Positions 44,440-57,111 are shown, counted from the first letter of the stretch. The stretch is DNA of 64,000 bases from Lantana camara (GCA_037501455.1 CM074865.1:37554501-37618500); one strand, 5' to 3'. Notes: generated from the sequence alone by a model not told the origin. Numbers and translations are program-made.

Positions 44440-47400
44440 TGTAACAGCCCGACTCAGGGCCAAGTTGAGAAAAGGAAAGTAAAGGGTAACTCAGGAAGCG
44501 TTTATAATCTCGATCCTTAATAATTCACTTCATGCATTGCATTTTATGTGACTTATATGTTTTTATATGTTATAATTTAATTAAATGTTCGTCAATTTAA
44601 TTCTTTTCTCTATTTAATTTGTGCTTTGAAACTCTTTTCATAAAATCCTAGAATTCTAGTATTCATTCCCTTCTAGCACCTAAAAACCCTTCATATACTT
44701 CAAAACCCATTCCTACAGTTTTAGGTTAGAAATTACGAAAATACCCCTACAGCTCAAAAATATTCCTACATCTCCCGAAGTACTTTCACTACCCAATATT
44801 TTAACCAAAATAATCCTCACATTATTTCGAGGATCGTGATACTCTCCTTAAACCATAATTCTCATCCTAACTCCCGTAGTATCAAAAAACCGGCAAAAAC
44901 CCTAGCTTATGATTCGATCATCAATAAAACCTTATTCATCTACCTTTTGATATTCAAAATTATAACCAAAACGACCCTCAAATTATTTCATGAATTTTCA
45001 TGCATTTATCAAAAACTCGATTTCACCCCTAGCATATTTATAAATATTTTCCTATTTAAAAATCATCATTTTATTTTAAAACAATTAGCTTTTGATCAAT
45101 AGTCGAAATTATACTTAAAACGATCCTTGAATTTTCCTCTGCATTATAGTGATTTTTCCAAACTCTAAACTATATTATAGCTTCGTTTACATAATTTCCT
45201 TATGATTTTCATCATCTTTAGTATTCATAACTTATAAACAAAAACTCCAAATATTTCATATTTATAATCAAAACGAAGCTCACTTTTCACTCATTCTACT
45301 ATCAATTCACTACATCAAAATTTTATCCCTCGACTCTTGAATAAATTTTATATTATTTTTACATTTATTTTTATTCCAAATGACATCATCCATGACCTCA
45401 TGTTCTTCTAGAAGAATTAAACAAATGAGCATAATTTCTCCACATTTCCTAGTTAATTACCAAGCATTTGTTCATGAAATAATTAAACCACATCTCCAAT
45501 TTAATTACCAAGCATTTGTTGAAACCTTAGGCAACCACATCTCCCATAAACTTTCATTTATTGCTTAGAAACCCTCATGACTACCTATAAATACCCCCCT
45601 TGAGCCTCATTTATACCTCACAATTCAACACACAAAATCACTCTCCCTCTCCCCAAACCTCACGCCACTTTCCCTCTCCTCTCTCTAAGGTATGTTTTCT
45701 TCTATTATCTCATGTTTTATATAATGTTCTTAGTATAGAAATAATAGTAGCATGCCTAGGATTAATTAAATTATGCTTTAGGAATTTATTTTATGAAATA
45801 TGTGCATAATTGTTAGTTTAAATAACAATGTGTGTACATTATGAAATTTTATTTAATTAAATGCATGAGTTATGATATGATATAATGTTCTTATGTATTT
45901 AGATGCTTATGATCTTGTTTGAATAAATTCATGCCTATAGTAATTTATTTTGAATTATTTTTCATAGAAAGTTCATATATTTTGCTATATTATACTTCAA
46001 TCTTATGTTATGAATATGAATATGATAGAACATGTTACACACTCTCTTTGAATATTCAAATAAGCTCAAGAACATGTTCATAATGTTCTTGGATGTGTGT
46101 GTGTGCATGTGTGTGCCGTGACTAATGTGTGTATGTGTGTGAGTTTGATTTTGTGTTATAAAGTGTTTAATTCATATGAAATTGAATAGTAAATGTTTTT
46201 AATAGTAATTTTGACTTTTGGTCAACCAAAATGTCATTAATTTCGAAATTATTACAAAAATAATTATAAAATAAGTTTTGGAATTTTTAAAGAAATATTT
46301 TTCCCAAATCTTTCCAAAATCGGTAAACTATGAAATATTTTTCAAAAGATAACCTACGTTGTCAAATTAAACCTTGAATTTCATTTCAAATCTTATAATT
46401 AGAATTATAGTATGGTTGATAAATATTTGATTAGTTAAAGATCCCATAAACCCTAATTTATTAATCAAATTCCCTTAAACGGGTAAATTTAGGGTTTACC
46501 GGGAAATCTTTAACGCATTACACAACGTGCATCTTTCCTAATTATTTCATTATGATGTTATGTGCAATTAGTTAGTTAGGAACTAAGAACCTAGTTCTAA
46601 GTCCATAGTAGTTATTACTTTCAGGCGAACATAGCATCGAAGAGTGGAATCCTCACACTTCCACTTAAGTCTCGGTATCGGTGAGGGTTTAAGTCTTTTC
46701 AACTGAAATCATGATAAAATACTTTACTTTATTTCTTGAATTTCCTTTCAAGTTATTCTTCCCTTTATGGGAAAGTAATTCTTGTTAATTATTGAAAACA
46801 TACATTTACCCGAAAAGTACTTAGTACTTTCTTACGGGTAAATATTCTCGTCTTGCAAGCAAAATTATTGTTTTTCCTATGGGCCCGGTGGTCTTGGTAG
46901 AAGTAGTAGTCCGGGAGGCATGGGCCGAGGTCTACTATTATACCAGCCGCCAACTAGATCTTGATGGTGGTCTAACTGGAGGTTAGTTATTCCACATCAA
47001 GTGACGGGAAAAGGTACGTCCCTCCCACAATATTGTTTATCGTCACTAGGGGTAGCTCCCTGAGGTGACACCGGAGGAAGAAGGATGGTATTGTATTGTT
47101 GTATTTCTTTTTACTGAGTAACGACATCTTGATCAATGTCGTTACGAATATTCTTGGTTTTTTTAAGGAGTTAAGGTTGGAGACGCCTAGCTTGCGGGCA
47201 TAAAAATCATTTTTCAAAACGGTTCATAAGTTTTCTAAAAGTATAGCCTATATTTCCCCTACCCCTATTTCAAACAAATATGAACCGGATATTATTGTCA
47301 TATATCTATTTGTTACTATATAGTATATATATTTCAAACCAAGACTTTCTTGGTCAAAACCTTTTCAAAATCTTACTTATAATCCTAAATCCCAAACCCC

Positions 47401-47787
47401 CCGTCACTTAGTCATTTTGACTAACCCTCCTACTCTTTTAATTCATGATTTCAGGAATCTATACAGCGACGCCTTAGAGGTATCTTGAAGCTTTAAGGTG
47501 TCACATTCCAGTCAATTAGAGTGATCACGAGTGCATGCACATCTTTCAATAAGCACTCTTCTGTGAAGTTAAACCTATCGTTGTAATTACTTGTCCAACT
47601 TAATAATATGTGTCCCGTTATGTATTGTTCCCTTTTTATTGTTCAATTTTATTTTCCGTTGCATTTAAATTTCATACTCTGATATTGTATAGTCTTGTCC
47701 GTTCGCCGAAGTATTTCTCGAGTGCTAGGTCTCACATCCACTCGGGGAGTACTACGGTGCGGGGTTGTAGTGTTAAGGGGCGCTACA
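44440..47787 (+). mobile_element. RT-A 3' LTR
   Basis: 3,348 bp, essentially identical to the 5' LTR, offset by one base because of a missing A. TATA box at 45586-45593, donor-like GT at 45690, hairpin 46805-46842. Followed by the CGAGG duplication. Confidence 0.95.
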
Positions 47788-49608
47788 CGAGGCTTCAAAT
47801 CAAGTAGGGTTATAGGTCTTTTAACTAAAAGAATAAAAACCTCACCTTATCAACGCGTGTAGTGGTGACAAAAGTGAAAACCGGACACCTAAGGAGCAAG
47901 CTCGTCCACAACGGGAAGGTCCTCTGAACAAAGGAAACAAAAAGAGACACTCTTAGACTCAATATGAACCATATTGACGCTCGGTAAATGCGGATGTATG
48001 TTTATGATGCAAATGATATGAAATGAATTTACGTTTAGGTCACTTAAGAGCATACAATGCATCTGAGATCATATCTCATAAACGAGGGCATAGAACAAGC
48101 CATACATTTGCAACATAAATCTTAACAAATAATATAACAAGTTTATCAAACATACAAGTCATAAACGAGCCAAGAAAGGCCAACGAAAAGCAACGAAATG
48201 GTGAAAGAAACCTCCCCGGGCGCCACCATGATGGACACGACCGTGTCCAAAATGCGAAGGGAATGGACGAGGCCGTGTCCGATTTAATTAAATTCAGGAG
48301 GCACAAGTCGAACCCTCAACACGGCCGTGTCCATTTCCTCTTGTTTCATGATACGACCGTGTCATGAATTCGGCCCCGAAAAAAAAACGCAGCAGCTTCG
48401 GTTTTTGAAGATCAAAACAGGGCATTTCGGTTTCAAGCCTTAGGGAGTCTCTTAGGCCATCAAAAGCACATACAACAGGCATGAAAATAACACCAATTCA
48501 ACATATAATCAAGCAACAAGATCAGCTCCAAAAATGTAAGAAAACAAGGCAAGAAAGGAAAGGAATACATCAAGCTATATCATCAAATATCTCAAGAGTT
48601 CATTAATGGAAATTCAACCAAATCTCAACTACCACGAAAGAACATGAAATAAATACTTAGAATTATGTCTTAGGAGCAACATATAATCACCAAGACTCAA
48701 GAAATTCAAACATAGAGGCAAGAATCAACAAATTCACCCAACTTTCACTATTCATCATGCTAGCTATATCTCGTCAATCCACCATGGAATTCAGCCCAAA
48801 AGCACATAAAAGGAAGAGGAAAGAATGTAGATTAACATTATGAACTTACCTTTCAAATTTGGGAAGATTTGGAAGTGATTTGAGCTCAAAATCACAAAAA
48901 TGGCCAAAAGGGGTTTTTTCCTTCTCTCTTTCTCTTGGAGCTAAGCTTGTATGGTTTGGGGAAGGGGTTTGGTTCGGTTTTCACAGAATATGGGGCAAGG
49001 GAGAGAGTTAACTCAAGGTTGGGAGTCATCGTTAAGGTTTAGTTGAGTTTAAGAGGGACCCACAACTCAAGGTTAGGTCAAAAGATATCTCTTAGGTGCA
49101 AGGTGCTCGTTCCGGTCGAATTTCAGAGGTCTAAACGAACGGATAAAAATGTGAGGCTTGTTCCATTGAACTTGAGTCTTCAAAATGAGTCCAACGGTGG
49201 TGACGGAATTCGAATCCGAATTCCCGAGCTCAAGATATGCCACCCGGAACCCAAGGTGCGCTAAATTTTCTTTGGCCTCCTTTAGGTCCCGTCTCCAAAA
49301 TGAACCAAAAAGGCAAACCAAACAAGTTCCAAAACACAAAACGAGCATAAAAACGAGTCCATAACTCCCATATTTAGCACATATCAAGAATTCACAAAAA
49401 TCAGAATTAAATTCGGATCCAAAACGAGCAAAATTACAAAGCAAGAAAGTTAAACGCTCAAAACAATCAAATTCATATTAAAGTAATTAAGTTCAAATAA
49501 CTTCAATTATTCCACGTTAGCAATTAAATATCACATAATCACATAAATAAATAATTAAATTGCACACATAATAGATTACCTGAAAGTCCGATCAGTCGGG
49601 ATGTTACA
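47788..49608 (-). mobile_element. RT-B right (5') LTR, fragment 2
   Basis: Resumes the RT-B LTR at CGAGGCTTCAAATC, aligned with GCGAGACTTCAAATC at 29461, and ends GATGTTACA at 49608. It carries the palindrome cluster copy (48232-48367), with several CpG positions changed relative to the left LTR. No gene. Confidence 0.9.
48232..48367 (-). repeat. Near-palindrome cluster in RT-B right LTR
   Basis: First member TGGACACGACCGTGTCCA (48232-48249). The last (48346-48367) reads TCATGATACGACC then GTGTCATGA. It matches 29907-30042 with substitutions mostly at CpG sites of the cores. Confidence 0.85.
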
Positions 49609-49893
49609 GTTACATAATATGTGAATATGTTATATGTTCTAATATGACAAGTCTCTCTTATCGATCAATATGTTCTTGCTTGTTACATGCCATCACGCAC
49701 ATGCTTTGAAAAGTTTTAAAATAGTCTGATTTTCCGCTGCATAGCCACATCGTTATACATGTATAGTTCTGATTTATAGTCGTTCGCTGGAGTGTTTCTT
49801 GAGTGATGCCTAACACCATTACTTGAGAGGTGCTTCAGTGCGGGGGTTGGGACGCCGCTCTCCTCATGTTCTGGTACGGGTGGGGGTGTTACA
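49609..49893 (+). mobile_element. End of L6 (49609-49614) and L4 fragment 3
   Basis: GTTAC (49609-49613) is the right duplication of RT-B and also the end of L6, whose last base is 49614. From 49615, plus-oriented L4 resumes and ends GGGGGTGTTACA at 49893, with the subfamily boxes TCCGCTGCAT, GTCGTTCGCTGG and GTGCTTCAGTGCGGGG. The following CAAAC should be the L4 duplication; its left copy is outside the window. Confidence 0.78.
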
Positions 49894-50357
49894 CAAACAA
49901 ACTCGGTGAGTACGAGTTTCCCCAAGCTTCTCATATCAAAACAAGATCAAGTCAAGCAAGTTCAAATTAAAACATTCCTACCTCATACTTCGGTGATGGA
50001 AGGGCCGGCCGACCCTTAACCATTCGTGCAAGCAAGTGGGTCGTGAGTTTCGCGACACTCATGCCCATAGGACTCCATTCCCCCACCAACCTCCTAGTGG
50101 GTTCCGGTTTATCCTTTCAAGTGGAGATCATGCACAGGAGGTGAGTCATGCGACCCCTTGGCCGTCACGAATGCTCCTTACCCGCAATCTCCGAGGCCCA
50201 TCATATCATGTTCAAGTTCACGTTCAAAGGGACCTATCTTTCAAGGTCATTTTCTAGCAAGACACACACGTACACTTCAAGTCTTTTCAAAACAAAGCAA
50301 AACATTACTTATATACATATAAAACCATTTTTAAGATCTTTAACAAGCGGGCTAAGC
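49894..50357 (-). mobile_element. L11 fragment 1: minus-oriented LTR
   Basis: Minus-oriented LTR resembling RT-B (AACTCGGTGAGTACGAG as at 28935). It includes the structured segment around 50040-50110, with a hairpin CCACTA / TGGTGG around GGAGGT on the minus strand. It is cut at TAAGC (50353-50357) by L12. Its left end is beyond L4 and outside the window. No gene. Confidence 0.75.
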
Positions 50358-52480
50358 TGTAACGCCCCGACCTTTCGGCCGTACAGGTATGACGTATGTG
50401 TTTACCAAATTGCGCAACTAAATTTAAATTAAATTATTCTTATATACCTTTATATATTTAATTCTTTTATTTGCTTATGTTATTTGAATTTGAATTTTCA
50501 TATGAGTTCTTGAACGTTTAAGCCTATGTGACTATGTTTGAGTGTCGTTTCTATCCGAATTGATTTTCAATTTTTGTGAAAACATGGTATGTTGGAGTTA
50601 TGTGTGTTATGAACATGTATATGTGCTCATTTCATGTTCTTGGATTTGTTTGTTGTGGTTTTGAAATTTATTTTGGGATTGGGACCAAAACGGGGGCTAA
50701 AGAGCACCTAGTATACCTTTGGTTCCGGGCGTCGTATCTTAAGCTTGGGAACTCGGATTTGAGTTTCGTCACCTCCGTTGAACTCAAATCGAAGATTTGG
50801 ATTCAATGGGACAAACATCATATTTTTCTAAGATCATTTGAACCTCCGAAATTTCACCGAAACAAGCTACTTGTGCCTAAATGACCACATTTTACCATTT
50901 TGCTTATATCTCCCTCAATACTTAAACTTTTCCCCTAATTCTTGGCCCCACTTTTCACTTATACAAAACACTCTCATCCATCACTCTCCTCACAACCGAA
51001 CCAAGTAGGAAAGAAAGGGAAAACTCAGGCAAACTTGGAGAAAAGTTACTATTCCCCATCACTATTCCCATTGAGAGATTTTAAGCTCAAATCTTCTCCA
51101 AACTCAACCAAATTCAAGGGGTAAGTTTATTATTGTTTCCTCTATTCAATTTTGGTCATTTTAATCCATGGATTTCAGATTTTGGCTTGGTATTGATTGA
51201 GATATGAGTATGGAAGTGAATAGTAAGGGTTTATGCTTAATTGATGAATCAACCTTGTTTCCTTGTGTTTTCTTGAGTTTAATGCATGGAAATTGCTCCT
51301 AAGACTTCCTTTTATACTTCTTTGGACTTTTATTCCATGGTGGTTTAGAATTAATGAGGTTGCCATTATTGAACTTTGAAGGAAAATTGAAGAATTTGAG
51401 CTTGTATATATCTCTTGCATTGTTTCATGTTATGGCTCGGTATTATCATGTTTTTAGGCTTGAAATTCTTGAATTTATGATGCTTGAACTTACAGTAATG
51501 CGTTAGCATGAGGGTCTAATTGATTTAGGACGTTTTTCTTGGCTGGAAGTTGCATTTTTGCTGCTAGTACGCGAAGGTCGCGGCCGCGGCTGCAAAATTG
51601 AATTACTTCACTAAATGGAGGCCCTGGGACTTAGTGCACATGGCTAACCGGGGAGGCATGGGCTGACGGGGATCCCCGTGCACTAGTTCCACAAAAACTA
51701 CGGCGATATCGGCCCTCGCTAGGAGGTTAGCGAGGAATGGGAACCGGGCTCTTGGGGATTCATGTACCCCACTAGCCATAGATTATGTGTATGAAAACCT
51801 AATAAACACTTTCATGATTACACAAGGTGGAGGTTGGAGACTTAGCCCTCTCGTCGAGCTCACGAATAACCCATTGAATGAATATGATCGTTATAATCCC
51901 ATTTGATGATTTTGTTGTTTTAACCACTTGGGAAATGTTCTAAAACCTCTTATGGGATTATAACTTGCATGAACATGTTTCAATTCTGCAATATTTATAT
52001 ATTATGCCCTGTTTTTATCCCCACCAGTCCCTTTTGGACTGAACCCATTCTTGTTTTCAGTTTTTGCTTGCAGGAGGAGTGCTAGGCAGGAATTCAAGCC
52101 TTTTAGGTGTCTTGCATTCGAGTCTAGCATTCTTTTGTTCACTTACACTCATATCCTATTTTATATTTTGTATTATGATTATGAATACTTGGAGCATACT
52201 TGCTAGTTGAACTGTGTTGGCCTTTAAATACTTGAAAATTTGTATTGATTTTAGAGCTTGAAAGCTCATTGTATATTATGATCATATATTGTTTCCGCTT
52301 CTATTGCATACCCTGCTTTTATTGTGTTTTGGTATTAAATGGTTTAAGGGTTAGCTCCCGCCTAGCATAGCGAGTGTGTTGTGTCCCCGTTCGCCTTGAC
52401 TTGGCACGTATTTGGAATCCATTTCATATGCGGGTCGGGTCTCGGTACGGGGATGTGGCGTCTCGCGCTCGGGCACTACA
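50358..52480 (+). mobile_element. L12: solo LTR with internal deletion
   Basis: 2,123 bp, TGTAACGCCCCGACC...GGGCACTACA. Flanks TAAGC and CAAGC match at 4 of 5. Donor-like AAGGGG/GTAAGTT at 51121. Near 51600 the first intron-like region jumps straight to the stem-loop module (AGGCCCTGGGACTTAGTGC). The acceptor, the second exon-like segment and most of the palindrome cluster are therefore missing; only a GCGGCCGCGGC remnant is left near 51580. No gene. Confidence 0.85.
51633..51735 (+). other. Covarying stem-loop module in L12
   Basis: AGTGCAC (51633-51639) pairs perfectly with GTGCACT (51678-51684). CCTCGCTA (51714-51721), loop GGAGGT, TAGCGAGG (51728-51735). Both stems are perfect and the outer one differs from L1, L2 and L14. 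Confidence 0.7.
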
Positions 52481-53152
52481 CAAGCCCTCAAAATACATAT
52501 CAATCACGTATCTATCATATCATATACGTATTTCGCATGCAGGCTTCAAAATCACGTAGGGTTGTAGGTTATTTTAACTAAAAGAATAAAACCTCACCTT
52601 GACGATCAAACCGGACCAAGCAAAGCTCAAAGCACTCCTACGGAGTGGCTCCACACCACGAGCTACTCCACAAGGACAATCTAAACACAAAATACAAGTC
52701 TAGACTCAATAATGAACCATATATACGCTCGACAAATGCATATGGATTCACATAATGCAAATGCATTTCATATTCATTCAAACTAGGGCATATTAACAAG
52801 TAAGCGGCGCGTAAATTAAGTACATGACACGTCAAATTAAATAACACATCATATTATATCATATTCATGCATAAACAACATTAAAGAACATAAACAAGGC
52901 AAGGGAAACTTTCATACATTGCATATAGACATTCATACACTCAGTTCACGTACATACTTAGCATATAAGTTCATATAATCAAATTAAACAACGAAACGTA
53001 TCATATATCAACATATTAACATATTAGAATCATGATTGGGGTGAGAGTAATTAAATAAAATCAAGAACGAAGTAAGAAAAGCAAGCAAACAACACACAAC
53101 GTCGCAAAAGGAGCAAGAAGAAACAAGCACAAAAACACACACACAACAGTAT

Positions 53153-53285
53153 GACATAGGCGTGCCAGCTGCCAAGGCTTACTTAAGACACTCCCGTGTC
53201 TCTGGTCAGTAGCCTCAAGATGAGGTTCTGGCAAGAGAAACACCCGTGTCTCCCAAACATGCACAAACATGGCACGAGCGTGTCA
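53153..53285 (-). repeat. Near-palindrome cluster in L11
   Basis: Four weaker dyads of the GACAC..GTGTC type: 53153-53167, 53185-53202 (AAGACACTCCCGTGTCTC), 53235-53252 (GAGAAACACCCGTGTCTC) and 53270-53285. Confidence 0.7.
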
Positions 53286-53797
53286 GCTGTTGTAGCAGCT
53301 TGGTCAAGCTGCTTTTTTAGCTGAAAAACAAGAAGAAAAAGGGGCAAAACAGGGCAGAAACAAAGCAAAAGCAAACCACAACATACTTAGCATGAACCCC
53401 TCAAATTTCATGCAATTATCTCCCCAAAATCAACCCCAAAGCCAAGGAAACAAGGAGCAAAGCAAACAAGTTCCATTTCAACACAAAAAGCTTGAATTTA
53501 TTTAATGGTGGAATCTCACATACAACATACACACAAGATCATGCTTCAAGGGTCTCAAAACACTTAACAAATCAAGAATCGAAGCAAGAACGAGCAAGAA
53601 ACCAACAAATTACATCAAACCCGACACTAATCATGCTCAAGCTAGAACCTAAAACTCAAAGAAAACTTGCAAATCATATCTTGAAAGATGCACCAAGAAG
53701 TGGAGAACAAGAATACATGCTTAACTCTTCGATTGGAGAAGAAACGGAGGTGGAACGAGCTTGGAATCGGAGGTGCATAAATAGTGCTGAGACCCCT

Positions 53798-53815
53798 CCC
53801 CCCCCCCCCCCCCCC
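53798..53815. repeat. C18 homopolymer
   Basis: Run of 18 C (G on the LTR sense strand), about 15-20 bp from a TATTTATG-like promoter element read on the minus strand. Confidence 0.9.
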
Positions 53816-54501
53816 TTTCTTCTTCCTTTCCTTCTCTCCCTTGGTTCTCTAGGGGCTGGTCTGAGTGTTTGAGCAAGTGGGAGGGTAGGGTTAGGTGTTA
53901 GGGTCAAGTAGGTTGAAGAATCGGGTCAAACGAAGCTTAAAACGAATCAATTACGAGCAAAACGGTGAAGGGTGGCAAATCTGTGCGAGCAGTTCGAATC
54001 GAGCAAAATTCGGAGATTCAAACGGGCTTAGAAAAATACAAGGCTAGGTTTAAAAGTTTCAAATCTTCGATACGAGTCTCACAATACTTCCGAAATTCGA
54101 GTCTGAATTCCCGAACTCAAGTTTTGCCTTTCGGAACCCAAGGTGCGCCAAATTCTCATTAGGTCCTAAAGTCCCTAAATCAAATAAATGGTCCAAAACC
54201 ACAACAAATAAGTTCCAAAACATAAAACGAGCATATAGACAAGTTCATAACATATGTATTTCATGTATAACACGTAGTCACAAAAATGAAAAACAAGTTC
54301 CGAGGCAAACAGGTCAAGAACAAGAGCATACGGGGCAAAAACGTTCAAAATTCATAAATCAAATATAACAATTAATTCATTTAAAGATTCAAATAACATA
54401 TAAACATTAAATTAAACACGTAATTGCATAAATAAAAATTTAAAAGCACATAGCTCACTCGTGACGTCTTACCTATACGGCCGAAAAGTCGGAGTGTCAC
54501 A

Positions 54502-55212
54502 CAACATACTTACAGAACAACCTCCTTCTTCGGCGATGGAAGGGTTGCGCGACCCTAACCATCTATTCAGAAGAGGGGAGCGCGAACACTCAACCCTCAG
54601 GGTCCCATCCCCCTACCAAACTTCCTGGCCCGTTCCGGGTTAGTCCTATCAACTTGGAGACCACGCTCAAGCTTAACCCGACGGCCCGCTGCCGTCCCGG
54701 ACGTCCTGACTCGTAGACTCTAGGGCCCAATAGGCAGACAGACAGACAGAACAGAGCGGTGCAGAACCTACATTACCTGCTACCTATCATGCTATACCAT
54801 ACTTTACATATTATAATATACCTTACCTTGCAACACCCACGCTATTCATACCTCTCCGTGTAAAATCCTTAACTTGTATCTCCCGGCTCATAAGAGGCAC
54901 ACGGTTTGAAGTGTGGTTTAAAGTTGCAAAACATAACAAATCGTAGCAAATTAGAACAAGCGTACCTAGGCTTGTACATAGCGTATCATACTTGCAAAAG
55001 CTTAGCAAAGCTATAAATTTACATATCTCGCACATATTTACTTATACTTAAGGTTATAGTTCGCAAGCATAGAAAATGAGCACGTTTCAATAGGGTTTAA
55101 CTATAACCTAACCTCACCTTACACCGAAGGAATCGAGGACGAGACAATTGATTCACCCCGGAATCAACACGGCCTACGAGACACCACCCCGGGTTCACCT
55201 GAACAAATTGAA
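54502..55212 (-). mobile_element. L13 fragment 1: minus-oriented LTR
   Basis: Resumes after L11 with the structured segment (54540-54720) and the CTCACCTTACACCGAAGG block, then minus-strand acceptor-like TTTGTTCAG ending at 55199. It is interrupted at 55212 by L14. The left end is outside the window. No gene. Confidence 0.75.
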
Positions 55213-56082
55213 TGTAACGCCCTATTTTTCATACATGTTATATTATAGTAATCTTCATAACATTATATGTAATATATCTTCATGCATTTATATGAATTTT
55301 CATTAACGTGAAATTTACGTGAATTAATTGCTAACGTGTCCAATTGCTACTATGTGATCTTACTTGATCATTTCATGAATATGTGAACTTAATTGCATAA
55401 ATTCTTTGGGGTTACTTGATCATATTCCATGAGACAATACTTAGTTGCATGGCTTCATATATTAGAGGGACTAAGTTGCAAAATATGTTGACTCATGTAC
55501 ATTAGTGGAAGACTTTGATAAATATCTATTTCATTTCATCTCTTCTTTTCATTTCATCATTTTCATAAAAACCTCACACACACATACTAAATCACGGTAT
55601 AATCACCATGAGAAGAGAAGGAGATTTCATCATATTCCAAGCTAGAATTCAAGGAGGATTTGCTTAAGTGAAGCATCATCATATCATCATTTCTCATCTT
55701 CTCCATTTCTTTGGGGTATAGATGGATTAATTGTGTGAATCTCTTGAGATATATTTGAGTAGGGTTTGATGGGTTGGATGTGATTCCTTGTTTCTTTGAG
55801 GCTAGAAGTATGATTATGTGCATTAGAATTGGAGGCTTGCATGATTTCTTGAATAATATGAAGTGGGAGTTCATGAGTTTATATGGGGTTTGGATGATGA
55901 TTCCTTGATGATTTGAGCATGGTTTAATGGATTATATGAAGCCTAATTGATATTTATGAGTTATATACATGATATATGATAGTTTTAAGTTGATTCTTGT
56001 CTTGGTTTTGTGTTGGGAAGGCTTGGGAGCCAATTCCCGTACCCATCCCTTGTTTTCCCCCTGTTTTTCGCCCAGAATGTTT

Positions 56083-56206
56083 CCAAACACCCGTTTGGGA
56101 TTTCAGTTATAGCACTAAACGCCCGTTTGGGCAGTGTCTGTCACACCCGAGAGCTTCGAAATGCCCGTTTGGGTTTCCAGGTCATTTTAGAAACGCCCGT
56201 TTCTCC
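56083..56206 (+). repeat. Near-palindrome cluster in L14
   Basis: Four dyads on the core AAACGCCCGTTT: 56083-56100 (CCAAACACCCGTTTGGGA), 56116-56132, 56158-56177 and 56189-56206 (AGAAACGCCCGTTTCTCC). Flanks differ between members while the core is kept. Confidence 0.82.
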
Positions 56207-57006
56207 CTCATCCGAACTCCAAATGACCTGATTTTTGAACCGTTGGAAACCTCTTGAAGTCTAGAACAATCTTCAATTGGAATCACCTCAATATATTTTA
56301 TAAATTGTGAGATATAATCAATTCTTTTAGGTGTCGCCACTTTCCCGACAAACTACACTCGCCTAACTTCAAGTTTACGCCATTTTCTCCTCGTTTTGAA
56401 CTAGAAAACGTGCCATATATCATTGGAAAGGTCTTTGAGTCTAGTTTAATTCCCAATAAACAAAACTCAATTCCCACTTCTAGAATTAAAGATATTCCAG
56501 TTTTCCCTCAGCATGTACATTTCCTAAAATTGTCGACTTTTGCCAAACTTTGCCAAAACCTCTCTTATTGCATTCCTTTCACTTCCTTGGCTCCCATATG
56601 TGACTTATATGAGTTATATACCTGGTTTATTGATTAATTGGACACGTTTATGATATTGATTGATTGTACAAGCATGATTGATATTCCATGACTTTGCCGT
56701 GCGTCTTAAATGGTTCATGCGAGTCGTGTCTCGCGAACACTTGTCCCTTTTACACAGATTTCCTTTCGGTTAACGAGGAGCAAGCTTCATAGTTATATTC
56801 TTGTTATTATCGGCACAGGTGAGGTTTAATTTCTAGATATATAGAACCCATATAACCCTATGTGATGTTTGAGCCAAAATGTATCTATACATATATAGTT
56901 TTCCAAACTCTATTGATTTTCAACTGGTTTCACGGATCGAACGGATTGATTGATTGATTGAGTGATTGATTGTTTTGGCGAGTAAAGCATGTTCACTTGG
57001 GCCCGA

Positions 57007-57111
57007 GGGTAGTGTATTGAGCCAACCGAGGAAGCAAGGGCTGATGGGTAACTCTTGCACTACCCTCACAACTTTGGGATGCCCCCCTGAACCCACTAGG
57101 AGATTAGTGGG
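57007..57111 (+). other. Covarying stem-loop module in L14
   Basis: Outer stem GGGTAGTG (57007-57014) with CACTACCC (57058-57065), perfect over 8 bp. Second hairpin CCCACTA (57092-57098), loop GGAGAT, TAGTGGG (57105-57111), perfect over 7 bp. Confidence 0.72.

Larger units (their letters stand above)
37216..47787 (+). mobile_element. RT-A: young, pol-deleted chromovirus
   Basis: 10,572-bp element with 5' LTR 37216-40564, internal region 40565-44439 and 3' LTR 44440-47787. A perfect CGAGG target duplication lies at 37211-37215 and 47788-47792. The LTRs differ by a single noticed substitution (near 37793/45008) and one missing A in a poly-A tract (near 37670/44890). Internal order: primer site, extra ORF, gag-protease, an RT linker stub, integrase remnant, polypurine tract. 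Absence of RT, RNase H and most of integrase makes it non-autonomous. Confidence 0.95.
15868..49608 (-). mobile_element. RT-B: full-length chromovirus carrying nested insertions
   Basis: Both LTRs are present: left 15868-15976 plus 28592-31294, right 35964-37215 plus 47788-49608. The internal region is 31295-35963. Ends are TGTAACACCCC / GATGTTACA and the target duplication is a perfect GTTAC (15863-15867, 49609-49613). The LTRs differ by several percent where compared by eye. L7 and its contents sit in the left LTR and RT-A in the right LTR. The internal order on the minus strand is primer site, gag, protease, RT, RNase H, integrase, chromodomain-like tail, then polypurine tract. Multiple stops and frameshifts make it inactive. 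Confidence 0.92.
52481..54501 (-). mobile_element. L11 fragment 2
   Basis: Continuation of L11 at CAAGCCCTCAAAATAC (aligned with CAAGCCCTCAACATAAG in RT-B), ending GGAGTGTCACA at 54501. It contains a palindrome cluster (53153-53285) and an 18-base C run (53798-53815). The donor position reads CAAG/ATATGA on the minus strand where L3 has CAAG/GTATGA, so the donor may be lost. CAACA (54502-54506) is the expected duplication. No gene. Confidence 0.8.
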
